Shown here piece by piece: positions 11,439 to 22,495 of a DNA stretch of 64,000 nt. The notes under the pieces were generated by a model, which was not told the DNA's origin, did no database searches, and worked only from the letters and a program-made list of their open reading frames with translations. The position numbers and the translations under genes are program-made. The stretch's first letter is position 1; each line of letters begins with the position of its first letter. Origin of the DNA: Selaginella moellendorffii (taxonomy: Eukaryota; Streptophyta; Lycopodiopsida; Selaginellales; Selaginellaceae); NCBI RefSeq assembly GCF_000143415.4, contig NW_003314374.1, forward strand, positions 20,125 to 84,124. The letters run 5' to 3'.

Positions 11439-11625
11439 GACGATGAAAGAGAAAAGCTGGAAAAATGTGATACCAAGTTTGTTTGCCCTAGATTCTTTTT
11501 GGATATTCTATTTGTAACGTGTCCTAGATTCGTGTAGAATGTTCTATTTGAAACGTTATGCCATATTTCTCGGTGTGTGTGAGCTAAGTAGGGTTTAGGG
11601 TGTGTGAAAGTAAGGGAAGAGCGCC
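11439..11625. promoter_or_regulatory. Spacer with double telomere-type motif
   Basis: This holds the SSU72 3' flank with an imperfect 40-bp tandem (two copies of 'ctagatt...ttctattt') and, at 11589-11600, tagggtttaggg, a telo-box-like element 26 bp before the next ATG. Confidence 0.45.
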
Positions 11626-14600
11626 ATGGATTTCATGCGCGGGGTCGATCAAGCGGTGGCTTTGTGCCGCGCATGCGTGGAGACGAATCGCGGCACGCGG
11701 ATGCTCGTTATAGTGCCGTCCGGGACATCGGCGGAGGAGTTTAGAGGTATGGAGCTCGATCCATCGATCGATGATCGCCGGGTACTTGAGGGCTTTTTCT
11801 TCTTGCAGAGAGGGTGAGGGCTGTGCATTCTACCAATTTTCCGGAGCACGGAAATGTAGGCATCAAGAACATCATGGTACGAAACCGCTGGAGAAAAAGC
11901 TCTGGGAAGTTTCTGAGATTTCTTGTGTGTTTTCCAGATCATGGTTGCGGGGTATTGGTATGCTTTCACCCATGGCAACATTGGAACGGCTGCTCAAGGA
12001 ACCGATGCGCGATTTAGAGTCGAGCTTTTCGAGGAACAGGAGGAAGTCGTGGATCCTTCTCCATCCGGGACTCCCGCGAGAAGGGAGCTTGCGGCCGGAG
12101 AGGATGTGCGTCAGCAGCCGGCGAGAGAGGAGAGTAGACTTGGCAGAGCCGTGACTAGTTTGCGACGAACCCTCGAGGAGATGGAGGACATTCGTGGAAC
12201 TGGTCCTGGAAGGGTGGTGAACAATGCTCAAGGGGTGAGGATCACTGCTCCTCCTCCAGCGAACGAGGTTATGGTTGGATCTGCCGCGGACGAAAGGAAT
12301 GACGACGTCCAGATGGTGGATGGTTCTGAGCCCGAGTCTAGAGCAGTGGCGGAAACCGATATCGCCGAGAGTAGCGGACAGGAAACAAGGTCCGGCCCTT
12401 CTCTGCGATGTAACGACGTTCAGATGGTGGATGGTTCTGAGCCCCACTCTAGAGCAGTGGCGGAAATGGACGTCCCTGAGAGTAACGGACAGGAGACAAG
12501 GTCCGCCTCTTCTCTGCGACGATCGCACGACATGCCTTCTGAAAATCCAGCCGATAAGTCGCAGAACGGTTGTCGAGGGGTTTCTCCTCCTCCAGTGAAA
12601 CTTGCCAGCTCCGCGACGAGCGACTGCAACATGGTGGATGTTTCCGTGCCCGAGGCTGCGGCGGCGACCGCACAGGAAACAGAAGTGGAAGTTATGAAGG
12701 AGCTGGGAGAAAGAACTGTGGAGGGTGGTAACGATGAACAAGGGAGAGACGAGGTAGAGGTAGAAGGAGCTGGAAGGGAGGGACAGAAACTAGAATCGAG
12801 TACGGACGATTCGGAAGGATCTGAGGAGGAGGAGGATGAACTAGAAGGCAGGAGAGATGAGCGACAAGAAAACGAGGAAAAGGAAGTAGAGGCAGGACTG
12901 CAGATTGGAGACGAGAAGGAGCTAGAAACTGAGAAAGGCAGTTCTGAGAAAAATGTAGGAGACATGGAGGCTCAGAAGGATGCGACAGCGTCATCAGTGC
13001 TTAATATTCTTCTCGGCTCCTCTGAGGGAACTGAAGATCGCTCGAACGCGAAAGCTAGTGGCGAGCCTACTCGAATCGATGAGCCTGTTGCTACTGATGG
13101 CAATGGCAGTGCCTCAGGACACGATTTTATAGCCGAGAAACCTACAGCCAAGCGAAAACACGACTGGTCTTTGGATGCATCGCACAAGAGGTCGAGAGTG
13201 GANNNNNNNNNNNNNNNNNNNNNNNNNNNNNNNNNNNNNNNNNNNNNNNNNNNNNNNNNNNNNNNNNNNNNNNNNNNNNNNNNNNNNNNNNNNNNNNNNN
13301 NNNNNNNNNNNNNNNNNNNNNNNNNNNNNNNNNNNNNNNNNNNNNNNNNNNNNNNNNNNNNNNNNNNNNNNNNNNNNNNNNNNNNNNNNNNNNNNNNNNN
13401 NNNNNNNNNNNNNNNNNNNNNNNNNNNNNNNNNNNNNNNNNNNNNNNNNNNNNNNNNNNNNNNNNNNNNNNNNNNNNNNNNNNNNNNNNNNNNNNNNNNN
13501 NNNNNNNNNNNNNNNNNNNNNNNNNNNNNNNNNNNNNNNNNNNCGCTGCTGATGGGCCTGTCTTGGACAACTTGTGTGACAACGTCATAAGTCAGCATTT
13601 TTCTTCTGAAGCTTCTGGTTCAGATAGCGAAGAGGACGAGTCTCAAGCTCCCGTGGAGAATCCCGCATCAAGTCAGGTGAAGGCTCCTATGAAAGAGGCG
13701 GTTGGAAAAAGGAAGACTGTTACTTCCGATTCAGATAGTGAGGATGAAGAAGCTGCCACCCAAGCTCCGGTGGGAAAGAAACAAGAAGAGGCTGCTACAG
13801 TTGGATTAAAAAACACAGGCAGTGCTACTTCTGATTCAGATAGCGAGGACGACACTCAAGTTCCGGTGGAAAAGAATCAAGAAGAGGCTACTACAGTTGG
13901 AGTAAAAAAAACAGGCAGTGCTACTTCCGATTCAGATAGTAAGGACGAAGAAGAACTTCCGGTAGAAAATAATCAACAAGAGGCTGCCACAGTTGGAGGA
14001 AAAAAAACAGGCAATGCTACTTCCGATCCAGATAGCGAGGACGACACTCAAGTTCCGGTGGAAAAGAATCAGGAAAAGGCTGCTACAGTTGGAGGAAAAC
14101 AAATACGCAGTTTAGAATATCAAACTAAGACGCAGGCTCCGCTGCAAAGTCAGAAGAAGAGTGCCGCGAAACAGGCTACTGCGGGTAGAAAGAAGACGAC
14201 CGACGTGGACAAAGACGATGCACAGCATAAGCCTGGAGGAAAAAAAACAGGCGGTAGCGAGGATGAAGAGGCCGACGCCGTAGAAACTCACACTAAGACT
14301 CGGGCTCCTCTGCAAAGTCAGACGCAGACCGTCGTGAAGCAGGTTACTGCGGGTAGAAAGAAGACAAGCGTTTCCGGCGACGACGAAGACGATGCCCTGC
14401 ATAATCTTGGAGGAAAAAAAACAGGCAATATCGAGGACGAAGAAGCCGAAGAAACTCAGACTCAGACTCAGGCCCCTCCGCAAAGTCAGACGAATACTGC
14501 CGCGAAGCAGGCTACTGCGGTTAGAACGAAGGCAAGCGTTTCCAGTTCACAGAAGCAGAGGCTTGAGAGTCGTGCAGCTTCTCAATCCGACTCGGAGCAG

Positions 14601-15627
14601 GAGTTGCCAAGCTCTCAGCCACCAAAATCTGGGAAAGCAAGAGACAGGCGCCTTTCTGGGACGCGTAAGCGAGGAAAACCTCCAGCTAAAACCGCTTCCG
14701 GTTCCGATGCTAGCGAAGAGGAATCGGATACGGACTTCAAACTAAGGTTGAAAGGAGCAAGTACTCCGAGGAGAAATCCTCGCAGAACCGCCGTTGATTC
14801 CAGGTAAGCTAGTCTGTTCAGTTTCGTCTTCGAACGCTGATACTTGACAATTGAACTTGCAGGTTCCAGATGTTTGTTGATAAAAACGACGGCTTGGACT
14901 CGCTCTTTACAGCACGGAGCTCCAGTCGACCGGTCACGGAGCCGGACGTTGTCCCGGAGACGCAAAACGTGGAAGAAACTTTGACGGGCCCTCAAGGTGG
15001 TCAGAAGAAAACAGCGAGCCGAAGAAGCTCGCAGGCCCAAACTCCTCCGGTCATTCAGCAGGATCCTTCTCCAGTGATGATCATCACTCCGGAAGGAGTG
15101 GTGAGCTCTCAAGAAGCAGCGCCAGGGGCAGAGAAAGCTCGCGGCGAAACGAAAAGAAAGCGTCCTTCAGCGAAGGCAAGCAAGCGCCGCGCCAAGAGCA
15201 GCGAGCAAACTCCGGCTCCAACGCGCACTACTTTCACTCCGGCTCCATCTCCGACTACTCCTTTGGCTCCGATTCCACTCATGGAGAGAATGCCAACGTC
15301 GAGTGGTAAGAAGAAGCGTAGGTAAATATCTTCTCGCTCTCACCTTTTTTATCGCGCTCTCTGGTTTTTTCCTTGATTTTTCTTACTTTCTTTACAGGCA
15401 GGCGTAGAGAGCCCGTGGATTGTCCATTCTGTGGTAGAACCTATTCCTACCAGACTGGAGCGTTTAAGAAAGCTTGTGGAAGAAAGAGGAATCTTCTTTT
15501 TCAAAAGCAGGATATGCTTTTAGGGGTAAGATATTCCGTCTATAGGACGGTATATTTCTTTTTGTTTTTTGAAAGAGGTATATTCGATGTTTATCAGATC
15601 CATTACGCTTTAGGGGTTTTTGTCTGA
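11626..15627 (+). CDS. Acidic repeat-rich (probably nuclear) protein with damaged C2HC zinc finger
   Basis: Unrecognised gene. Proposed exons: 11626-11746, 11809-11876, 11938-14803 (containing the assembly gap), 14863-15321, 15402-15627. The N-terminal 95 residues are well ordered (VPSGTSAEEF, VAGYWYAFTHGNIGTAAQG) and may be a folded domain. The long third exon is Glu/Asp/Ser-rich with three sets of internal repeats. The last exons are basic (KRKRPSAKASKRR, SGKKKRR) and then read DCPFCGRTY, the first half of a C2HC finger. Frame before and after the gap differs, so either the gap length is only nominal or an intron lies within it. Composition suggests a chromatin-associated protein; function is not inferred. 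The fourth intron requires the second AG (15400-15401). The 3' end is uncertain because only 12 bp separate this stop from the next ATG. Confidence 0.6.
12304..12525 (+). repeat. Two tandem 111-bp coding units
   Basis: Units starting at 12304 and 12415 encode near-identical 37-residue stretches (DVQMVDGSEP...SRAVAE...GQETRS). The difference is small and in frame, indicating a recent duplication that kept the reading frame. Confidence 0.85.
13203..13543. other. Assembly gap (341 N)
   Basis: A run of unknown bases inside the long exon of the acidic gene. Open frames match on both sides only if the real length differs from 341 by a non-multiple of three, or an intron is hidden. Tandem coding repeats next to it are a likely cause. 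Confidence 0.99.
13790..14530 (+). repeat. Two families of tandem peptide repeats in the acidic gene
   Basis: About 13790-14110 encodes roughly three and a half units of 35-36 residues with the pattern TSDSDSEDDTQVPVEKNQ...TVG.KKTG. About 14130-14530 encodes two and a half larger units (QAPLQSQ...AKQATAGRKKT...GGKKTG). A GGAAAAAAAACAG tract recurs in each, so slippage is plausible. Confidence 0.8.
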
Positions 15628-15639
15628 GGAATTAGAGAG

Positions 15640-17175
15640 ATGGGAATGGGGGGCGCCGAGCGGCTAGAATGCATCGATCTCTCCTGCCCGGACGTGGAGC
15701 GCCTGGCGCAGCAGCTCAGGAAGGTAACGGTCGATCGGTCGGTTTTCGATTTTCGCGTGTGGAAATCTCGTGATATAGGCCTGCCTGGAGACGGGGTTCT
15801 TCTATGTTGCGAACCACGGGATAAGCGAGGAGTTTATGGCACAGGTGTTTGAGCAGAGCCGGAAATTCTTCACGCTTCCCTTGGAGGAGAAGATGAAGGT
15901 CTACCAGGATGAGAACTTCCGGGGCTACACCCCGATCTTTGACGAGAAACTGGATCCGGCAAAGCAGCGCCTTGGTAAAGACGTTTGTGTTGTGTGATGC
16001 TCATCGTGTTTTCATGTCGAGAACAGGGGATGCGAAGGAAGGGTATTATATTCGACGTGAAGTTTCAGGGAGTGATCCCAGAGCGAAGGATCCTTTGCAA
16101 GGACCGAATCAATGGCCATCTCCTGGTTTGATTTTCTCTTGGTCCTTCTTCTAAACGTTACTGTGTTTGTTTTTCTCCAAACTTTGCCAGATACACTCCC
16201 AGAATGGAAGCAAACAATGGAAATGTATTTCGACCAGGCCGAGTACGTATATTTCTCTTTTTCTCTTCTTGAACAAAGAAAGAGACTTTGGCTTGCAGAA
16301 AGCTCTCGCGGAAACTAATCAAGCTCATTGCGCTAGCGTTGGAACTAGAAGAATCGTTTTTCGACAAGCCTGGGATGTTTGACCACCCCATGGCAGCGGT
16401 TCGTTTGCTTCACTATCCAGGTAAGTTAATTGAGATCTTTTGAGAGTTTTTTCCTTTGTCCTCGATACAGCTCAAGCTTCCGATCCGGAAGAGGGATTTT
16501 TTGGTGCTGGTGCGCACAGTGACTATGGAATGCTCACACTTCTCGCCAGCGATGGCGTTCCTGGTCTCCAGGTAGGTGTACGTGTTCTAATAATAAAAAT
16601 TATGATCGGCACTTGGAAAGGATAGATTTGCAAGGAGAAGGATGCAAAGGAGCAAGTCTGGACTAATGTCCAGCCACTGAAAGGGTGGGTTTGAGGACTA
16701 GCTATGAAGCCCACTTACCTGTGGATTTGATGAGCAGGGCATTTATAGTCAACTTGGGAGATATGCTAGAGCGCTGGACAAACAACCTTTTCAGGTAGAA
16801 ATATTGAGATTGTTTGAGACTCCGACGTTGGTTCACATTGTCTATCAAGGTCAACATTGCACCGGGTGCTCAACTATGGGGTCGAACGCTACTCGGTGAG
16901 CAAAATGCTTGACGTGTTTAGAATCGTGATGGATTACTTTCGACAGATTGCTTTCTTCATGGGGCCAAATTTTGACTGCATTGTGGAGTGCATTCCAACG
17001 TGTTGCAGCGAGCTGAATCCATCAAAGTATGTAGCTAGCTTTCTCCTGGTGGTATTTCTAAGTTTGCTTGCTTTGTGATAGATTCCCTCCTGCCAAGAGT
17101 GGCGACCATCTTTTAGGAAGATATAAAGTCACTCACAAGGATTATGAAGCTGTGGCAAACCGAAAATATAAGTAA
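15640..17175 (+). CDS. 2-oxoglutarate/Fe(II)-dependent dioxygenase (copy A, intact)
   Basis: Soluble plant 2OG-Fe(II) oxygenase of the DOXC type, closest in remembered motifs to the Arabidopsis At1g35190 group; the substrate is unknown. Eleven exons join without a stop into 329 residues: 15640-15723, 15779-15974, 16027-16125, 16191-16242, 16299-16420, 16471-16571, 16626-16684, 16738-16794, 16850-16895, 16947-17026, 17082-17175. Seen are ACLETGFFYVANHGIS (N-terminal DIOX_N), RGYTPIFDE, EGYYI, the iron ligands His and Asp in GAHSDYGMLTLL, the third ligand His in STLHRVLN, and RxS (RYS) for 2-oxoglutarate. All introns are 51-81 bp. The start could also be the Met two codons later. It starts 12 bp after the proposed stop of the acidic gene, so its promoter must overlap that gene's 3' end. 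It is the only one of three local copies without a lesion. Confidence 0.93.
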
Positions 17176-17384
17176 TCTATAATACTAAAAACGAATTGTT
17201 GGATGTCACTGTTTCATCGGCATTGAACCACAATCTGCTTCCCGCAAGTCTTTCTCTTCCGTGCCAATGAAAAGGACTGAAACTCTCTTGTTTGAAAGTC
17301 CCACTCGTACAGCGAGCGTGAAAAATCTCCAGTGCAAGGAACTCCCCTTTAGCGGATGGCCTGATAACTCATGCTCTATTTTTC

Positions 17385-18144
17385 AGTACCTCAAGGAGAA
17401 CGTCGATGAAAAGCGCACCAAGAGGCCTCTTTCATCTCGAAACTCCTCACCACTGCTGCAGGTTGGAATGGCCGGCGAGAGAGCCACTTCCGCCGCTATG
17501 AACGCGCTCTTGTTCGCTACGCTATCATCCAGAGTGGACCAGCTCTGGATCAAACGCAGTGCTCCATTCCCCGGATCATACGAGAGCTGGCTCACGGTGT
17601 TTGCGAGCTCGTTGAGCACGTATGCGAATCGCTCGTCGCGGGAGAAGATCATATGCCGAGGACCCGAGCCAGGCTCAAGTGAAACCTCCGGAGTCGCGGC
17701 CTCCAGTCGGGACGTTGAGAACTCGGACGTGGATCTTATCGGTGCCGAGATCACAAACGAAGACCGAGGAGTCCGTGATGATCTGGTGGGGATGAGGACC
17801 GTTTTGCCAGGGATTGTTCCTCGGCCCCGTGAGACCTGGAACCTTGATCAGCGAAACCGGTGGAGATCGCAAACAAGATCCACTTGCCGCTCCGGGACCG
17901 AGCCACAAGGGATGGCGAGACGAGAGAGATGTGGAGAGAAGGAGAATGCCTCGAGAGCGCCACTCTCCACTTCGTTTACCGCATAGATAACATTGCCCAA
18001 GTGGGGATGCCTGGTCAGAAAGGTGGGATTGGTACCTGATGGAAACGAGGCGATCGAGTGGAGCTGATGTTTCTCAGCCACAAGAATTGGAGAATCTCGT
18101 CTGGATGTGATTATGGTCATCAAATATATTGGCACTGAGGCCAC
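17385..18144 (-). pseudogene. Lactonase-family (6-phosphogluconolactonase-like beta-propeller) pseudogene
   Basis: The minus strand shows successive pieces of the seven-bladed lactonase family in three frames: PTFLTRHPHLGNVIYAVNEVE (18050-17980), then SGKWILFAI, then VFVCDLGTDKIHV (about 17770-17730), then PGSGPRHMIFSRDERFAYV and LNELANTVSQLSYDPGNG (17670-17560), ending near AAEVALSP. Each jump is a frameshift, so no functional protein can be read. The right part carries a possible start at 18144. The family normally spans 330-400 residues; about two thirds is represented. It lies tail to tail with the dioxygenase. Confidence 0.75.
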
Positions 18145-18179
18145 TGAAGAATCTATTGCTTAAAAGTTTGTGTTTGAGA

Positions 18180-19129
18180 GCGAGTTCCTGAATTGTTTTT
18201 ATAATGCTAAATAATCAACAACTAAATAATTTAAACTATTGAATGTGCAACTCTCATGACTGCAACGACGAAACTGCCTGGCCAAAACATACAATAAAAA
18301 CAAATAAAATGCCTCAACAGAAGAAGAAGATCTAGAAGTTTGATGTTCTTTTTAATTCTGCCAGGGGTCAGCGCTCGAGCTCTGTTATCAAAAAACCAAG
18401 AATCACAATTGCAAGCGAGTTGTTCAGACTTGTTCGCACCATTGATAACTTCTCCTACCCACAAACTTAAGATGCTGTTAACTTTTCTGAAATAAGATAG
18501 ACCAACAAAAGTAAGTTCCATCCAGTGCCTATTCATGTTCCTTCATCTTGCTATAATATTAGTGAATTAATGATCGTAGCATACAGTCCTCTTTGCAAAA
18601 TAAAGTTCTGGCCCAATTTTTGAGTGAGTAACTTCTTTTTTTCTTGCTTATAATTATTCGATAATTGAGGTGGAAGAGGTATTTGCAGCATCCAGCCTCC
18701 AGAGATGATACATGGATTCTTTCACAACAACTTCAATACGTGTCCTATTGTGTGGTGAGCTCTTCCAAGAACACGGAAGTATGAAGTAACGGGAGTAATG
18801 GTGATCCATGAAGAAAAGACACTTCCATTGCACTGCATTGCATCAGTTCTAATCTTGGAAATGTTAAAATAGGGAGCACTGGCTGTCAATGTTTTGGGAC
18901 TACAAATCCATGAGAGATGGCCTTGAGTTGTTTACATGTGGTTTCAATTTATTGAGGGAATGTTCCAGCTTCCTTCTAGGTCAAGCTAACCATCATGATA
19001 TGTGAATAAGAGCCTAATAATACCAGGTGTACAGCCAGGATTTTTAGTCATGGAAAGTCTTCATGGATCTCTAGAGAGTGATTGAAAGAGACCTTAATTT
19101 AGGTGACAATGATGGAAATTAGAAAAATG
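18180..19129. other. AT-rich spacer, part of a duplicated block
   Basis: No gene seen. From about 18818 onward the sequence ('cacttccattgcactgcattgcat...') is repeated at 22537 onward, marking the left portion of the tandem duplication that carries copies B and C. Confidence 0.6.
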
Positions 19130-19389
19130 AAGAATAGCAAAAGATGGGATATATTTATGAATGCCTAATGTGTTTAATTTCATTTTCAAGAGTAGAAACA
19201 TGCTTTGTTTAGTAGTATATTATATTTTAAGCAATGAACTCATGCCATTTGTTTCGATACCATACATTTTATATTTCCCTTTAATCAAACTAAAAAAAAT
19301 GTAATTGTTTAATGAGAAAGCATATATACCCCTAAAGTTCTAATAGTAACAATATATTCAAATTTCATCCTATGATTATATACACTACA
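19130..19389 (-). mobile_element. TRIM-like fragment (internal end plus LTR)
   Basis: It matches the right half of the complete TRIM at 38104-38751: the 'atgccatttg...gatacca' junction, the 'aattgtttaatgagaaag' core, 'cctaaagttcta' and the 'ctaca' end. It lacks the left LTR. The same insertion recurs in the duplicated block at 22960-23216, so it predates the duplication. Confidence 0.6.
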
Positions 19390-19800
19390 ATAAATTCAAA
19401 AAGAAGAATAAAAACAATTTGTGCAACATTTGTAAGAAGCCAAAACACTAGGCAAGAAATAAAGAAGCCAAGAGAGCAAAGGGGCAAGAATAGCCAAGAG
19501 ACAGAGTGGCCAATAGTAAAAAGTCCACCAACTTTACTAGTATGGCAAAGAAGGGTAGCAGGTTGTTCATGGCCATAAGCATCTAGAATTAGGCCACTTC
19601 CAGGATGAGACAGGTGTAGCTTGATTTAGGGGCAAACAAGCACATGACACACTTTGGAAAGTTTTTCACAACCCTCAATTCCATAAAATAGAAAGATTTT
19701 CCTAGGCTCGAATGAGGTGGAGGGAGTTGTCAAAACTCCATCAGAAACAAGACATTTTTTTCACTAACAAAAATAGTAAATTATGACTTTTAAGAATGAT
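19390..19800 (+). mobile_element. Ty1/copia gag-protease fragment
   Basis: The plus-strand frames hold remnants of a retroviral zinc knuckle and, near 19615, LDLGANKHMTHF, the copia aspartic protease start (normally D-S-G-A). Stops and frame changes interrupt it. It is the sister of 23217-23640. Confidence 0.6.
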
Positions 19801-19904
19801 TTCAGCCTCAGTAGGCAATACTATTGCATGTGGGAGGAGATAAAATGGGCTGTATTGTCTGAATATTGCCAGAGTGGGCCTACTTTTCAGGACCAAAACA
19901 AGTA

Positions 19905-20640
19905 CTTCTCAATCTGACTCGGAGCAGGAATTGCCAAGCTCTCAGCCGCCAAATTCTGGGAAAGCAAGAGACAGGCGCCTTTCTGGGACGCATAAGCAAG
20001 TAAAACCTCCAGCTAAAACTGCTTCCGGTTCCGATCCTAGCGAAGAAGAATCGGATACATACTTCAAATAAGGTTAAGAGGAGCAAGTACTCCCAGGTAA
20101 GCTAGTCGGTTGCTTGGACTCGCTCTTTACAGCACGGAGCTCCAGTTGGAGCCGGATGTTGCCCCGGAGATGCAAAACGTGGAAGAAACTTTGAAGGGCT
20201 CTCAAGGTGGTCAGAAGAAAACAGCGAGCCGAAGAAGCTCGCAGGCCCAAACTCCTCCAGTCATTCAGCAGGATCCTTCTCCAGTGATGTGATCACTTTG
20301 GAGGTGAGCTCTCAAGAAGCAGCACCCGAGGCAGAGAAAGCTCGTAGCGAAACGAAAAGAAAGCGTCCTTCAGCGAAGCAGAACGCCAAGAGCAGTGAGC
20401 AAACTCCGGCTCCAACCCGCACTACTTTCACTCCGGCTCCAACTCCGGCTACTCCTTTTGGCTCCGATTCCTCTCATGGAGACGTCAAGTGGTAAGAAGA
20501 AGCATAGGTAAATATCTTCTCGGTCTCACCTTTTTTATATTGCGCTCTCTCTGGTTTTTTCCTCGATTTCTTTTGGCTTTGGTTCTTACAGGTTTAGAGA
20601 GCCCGTGGATTGTCCCAAGTAGGATATGCTTTTAGGGGGG
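19905..20640 (+). pseudogene. Acidic zinc-finger gene, 3' part, copy B (broken)
   Basis: This is the duplicate of 14577-15560 of the acidic gene. It preserves the SDSEQELPSSQPP stretch, AKTASGSD.SEEESDT, SSQAQTPPVIQQDPSP and the TTFTPAP segment. It has early stops (20069, 20290), loss of several internal blocks and deletion of almost the whole zinc-finger exon (only GATTGTCCC is left at about 20609). No start or upstream exons are present. Confidence 0.85.
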
Positions 20641-20727
20641 ACGGTATATCCCCTTTTTGTTTTTGAAAGAGGCATATTCGATGTTTCTCAGACCATGATG
20701 CTTTGGGGAATTGGAGGGGCGCGAGAG

Positions 20728-22222
20728 CGGCTAGAATGCATCGATCTCTCCTAACAGCTCAGGAAGGTAACGGTCGATCGATCGGTCGGTTTCCGATTTT
20801 CGCGTGTGGAAATCTCGTGATTTAGGCCTGCCTGGAGACGGGATTCTTCTATGTTGCGAACCACGGGATAAGCGAGGAGTTTATGGCAGAGGTGTTTGAG
20901 CAGAGCCGGAAATTTTTCACGCTTCCCTTGGAGGAGAAGATGTTCTACCACGATGAGAATTTCCGGGGCTACACCCCGATCATTGACGAGAAACTGGATC
21001 CGGCAAAGCAGCGCCTTGGTACAAACTTTTGTGTTGTGTGATGCTCATCGCGTTTTTCATGTCGAGAACAGGGGATGCGAAGGAAGGATATTATATTGAA
21101 CGCGAAGTTTCAGAAAGTGACAGCGAAGGATCCTTCGCAAGGACCGAATCAATGGGCATCTCCTGGTTTGATTTTCTTTTGGTCCTTCTTCTAAACGTTA
21201 CTGTGTTTGTTTTTCTCCAAACTTTGCCAGATACACTCCCAGAATGGAACCATCGGACAATCGGTTTTTAGTATTATAGATTACTTACATTTTCGGTTTG
21301 CCACAGCTTCATAATCCTTGTGAGTGACTTTATATCTTCCTAAAAGATGGTCGCCACTCTTGACAGGAGGGAATCTATCACAAAGCAAGCAAACTTAGAA
21401 ATACCACCAGGAGAAAGATATCTACATACTTTGATGGATTCAGATCGCTGCAACAAGTTGGAATGTACTCCACAATGCAGTCAAAATTTGGCCCCATGAA
21501 GAAAGCAATCTGTCGAAAGTAATCCATCACGATTCTAAACACGCCATGCATTTTGCTCATCGGGTAGCGTTAGTTGAGCACCCAGTGCAATGTTGACCTT
21601 GATAGAGAATGTGAACCAATGTCAGAGTCTCAAACAATCTCAATATTTCTACCTGAAAAGGTTGTTTGTCCAGCTCTCCATCACGATTCTAAACATGTCA
21701 CGCATTTTGCTTGCTCATCAATCCATATGTAAGTGAACTTCATATTTAGTCCTCAAACCCACTCTTTCAGTGGCTGGATATTAGCCAGATTCGCTCCTTT
21801 GGATCCTTCTTCTTGCACATCTATCATTTCCAAGTGCAGATCATAATTTTTATTATTAGAACACGTACACCTACCTGGAGACCAGGAACGCCACCACTGG
21901 CGAGAAGTGTGAGCATTCCATAGTCACTGTGCACACCAGCACCAAACAATCCCTCTTCCAGATTGGAAGCTTGAGCTGTATTGAGGACAAAGGAAAAAAC
22001 TTCCAAACGATTTCAATTAACTTACCTGGATAGAACCAATGCCATGGGGTGGTCAAACATCCCAGGCTTGTCCAAAACCAATTCTTCTAGTTCCAACGCT
22101 CACTCAATAAGCTTGATTAGTTTCTGCAAGAGCTTTCTGCAAGCCAAAGTCTCTTTTTGGATCAAGAAGAGAAAAAGAGAAACTTACTCAGCCTAGTCAG
22201 ATACATTTTCATTGTTTGTTCA
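20728..22222. pseudogene. Dioxygenase copy B, with inverted back half
   Basis: Exon 1 lacks about 23 bp relative to copy A, removing the PDVERLA codons. Exons 2, 3 and the first half of exon 4 (20826-21248) follow on the plus strand. The sequence then switches, and from about 21250 to 22222 the rest of exon 4, exons 5-11 and about 30 bp of 3' flank appear as reverse complement. Direct orientation returns at about 22223 with the same flanking sequence as copy A. The gene cannot be expressed as a dioxygenase. Confidence 0.9.
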
Positions 22223-22229
22223 TTATTTC

Positions 22230-22495
22230 ATCGCATTGAACCACAATCTACTTCCTGCGAGTCTTTCTCTTCCGTGCATATAAAAAGGACTGAGACTCTC
22301 CTGTTTGGAAGTCCCACTCGTACAGCTAGCGTGAGAAGTCTCCAGTGCAAGGAACTCCCGAAAATCCTCTTTAGCAGATGGCCTGATTACTCGTGCTCTA
22401 TTTTTCAGTACCTTAAGGAGAACGTCGATGAAAAGTGCACTGAGAGAGCTCTTTCATCTCGAAACTCTTCATTGGTTTAACCACTGTTGTAGGTT
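22230..22495 (-). pseudogene. Tail of the lactonase pseudogene, copy B
   Basis: It repeats 17225-17480 (for example 'agtctttctcttccgtgc', 'tttttcagtacct') in the same order after the dioxygenase copy. Only the distal end of the lactonase remnant is included, so it carries no function. Confidence 0.75.
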
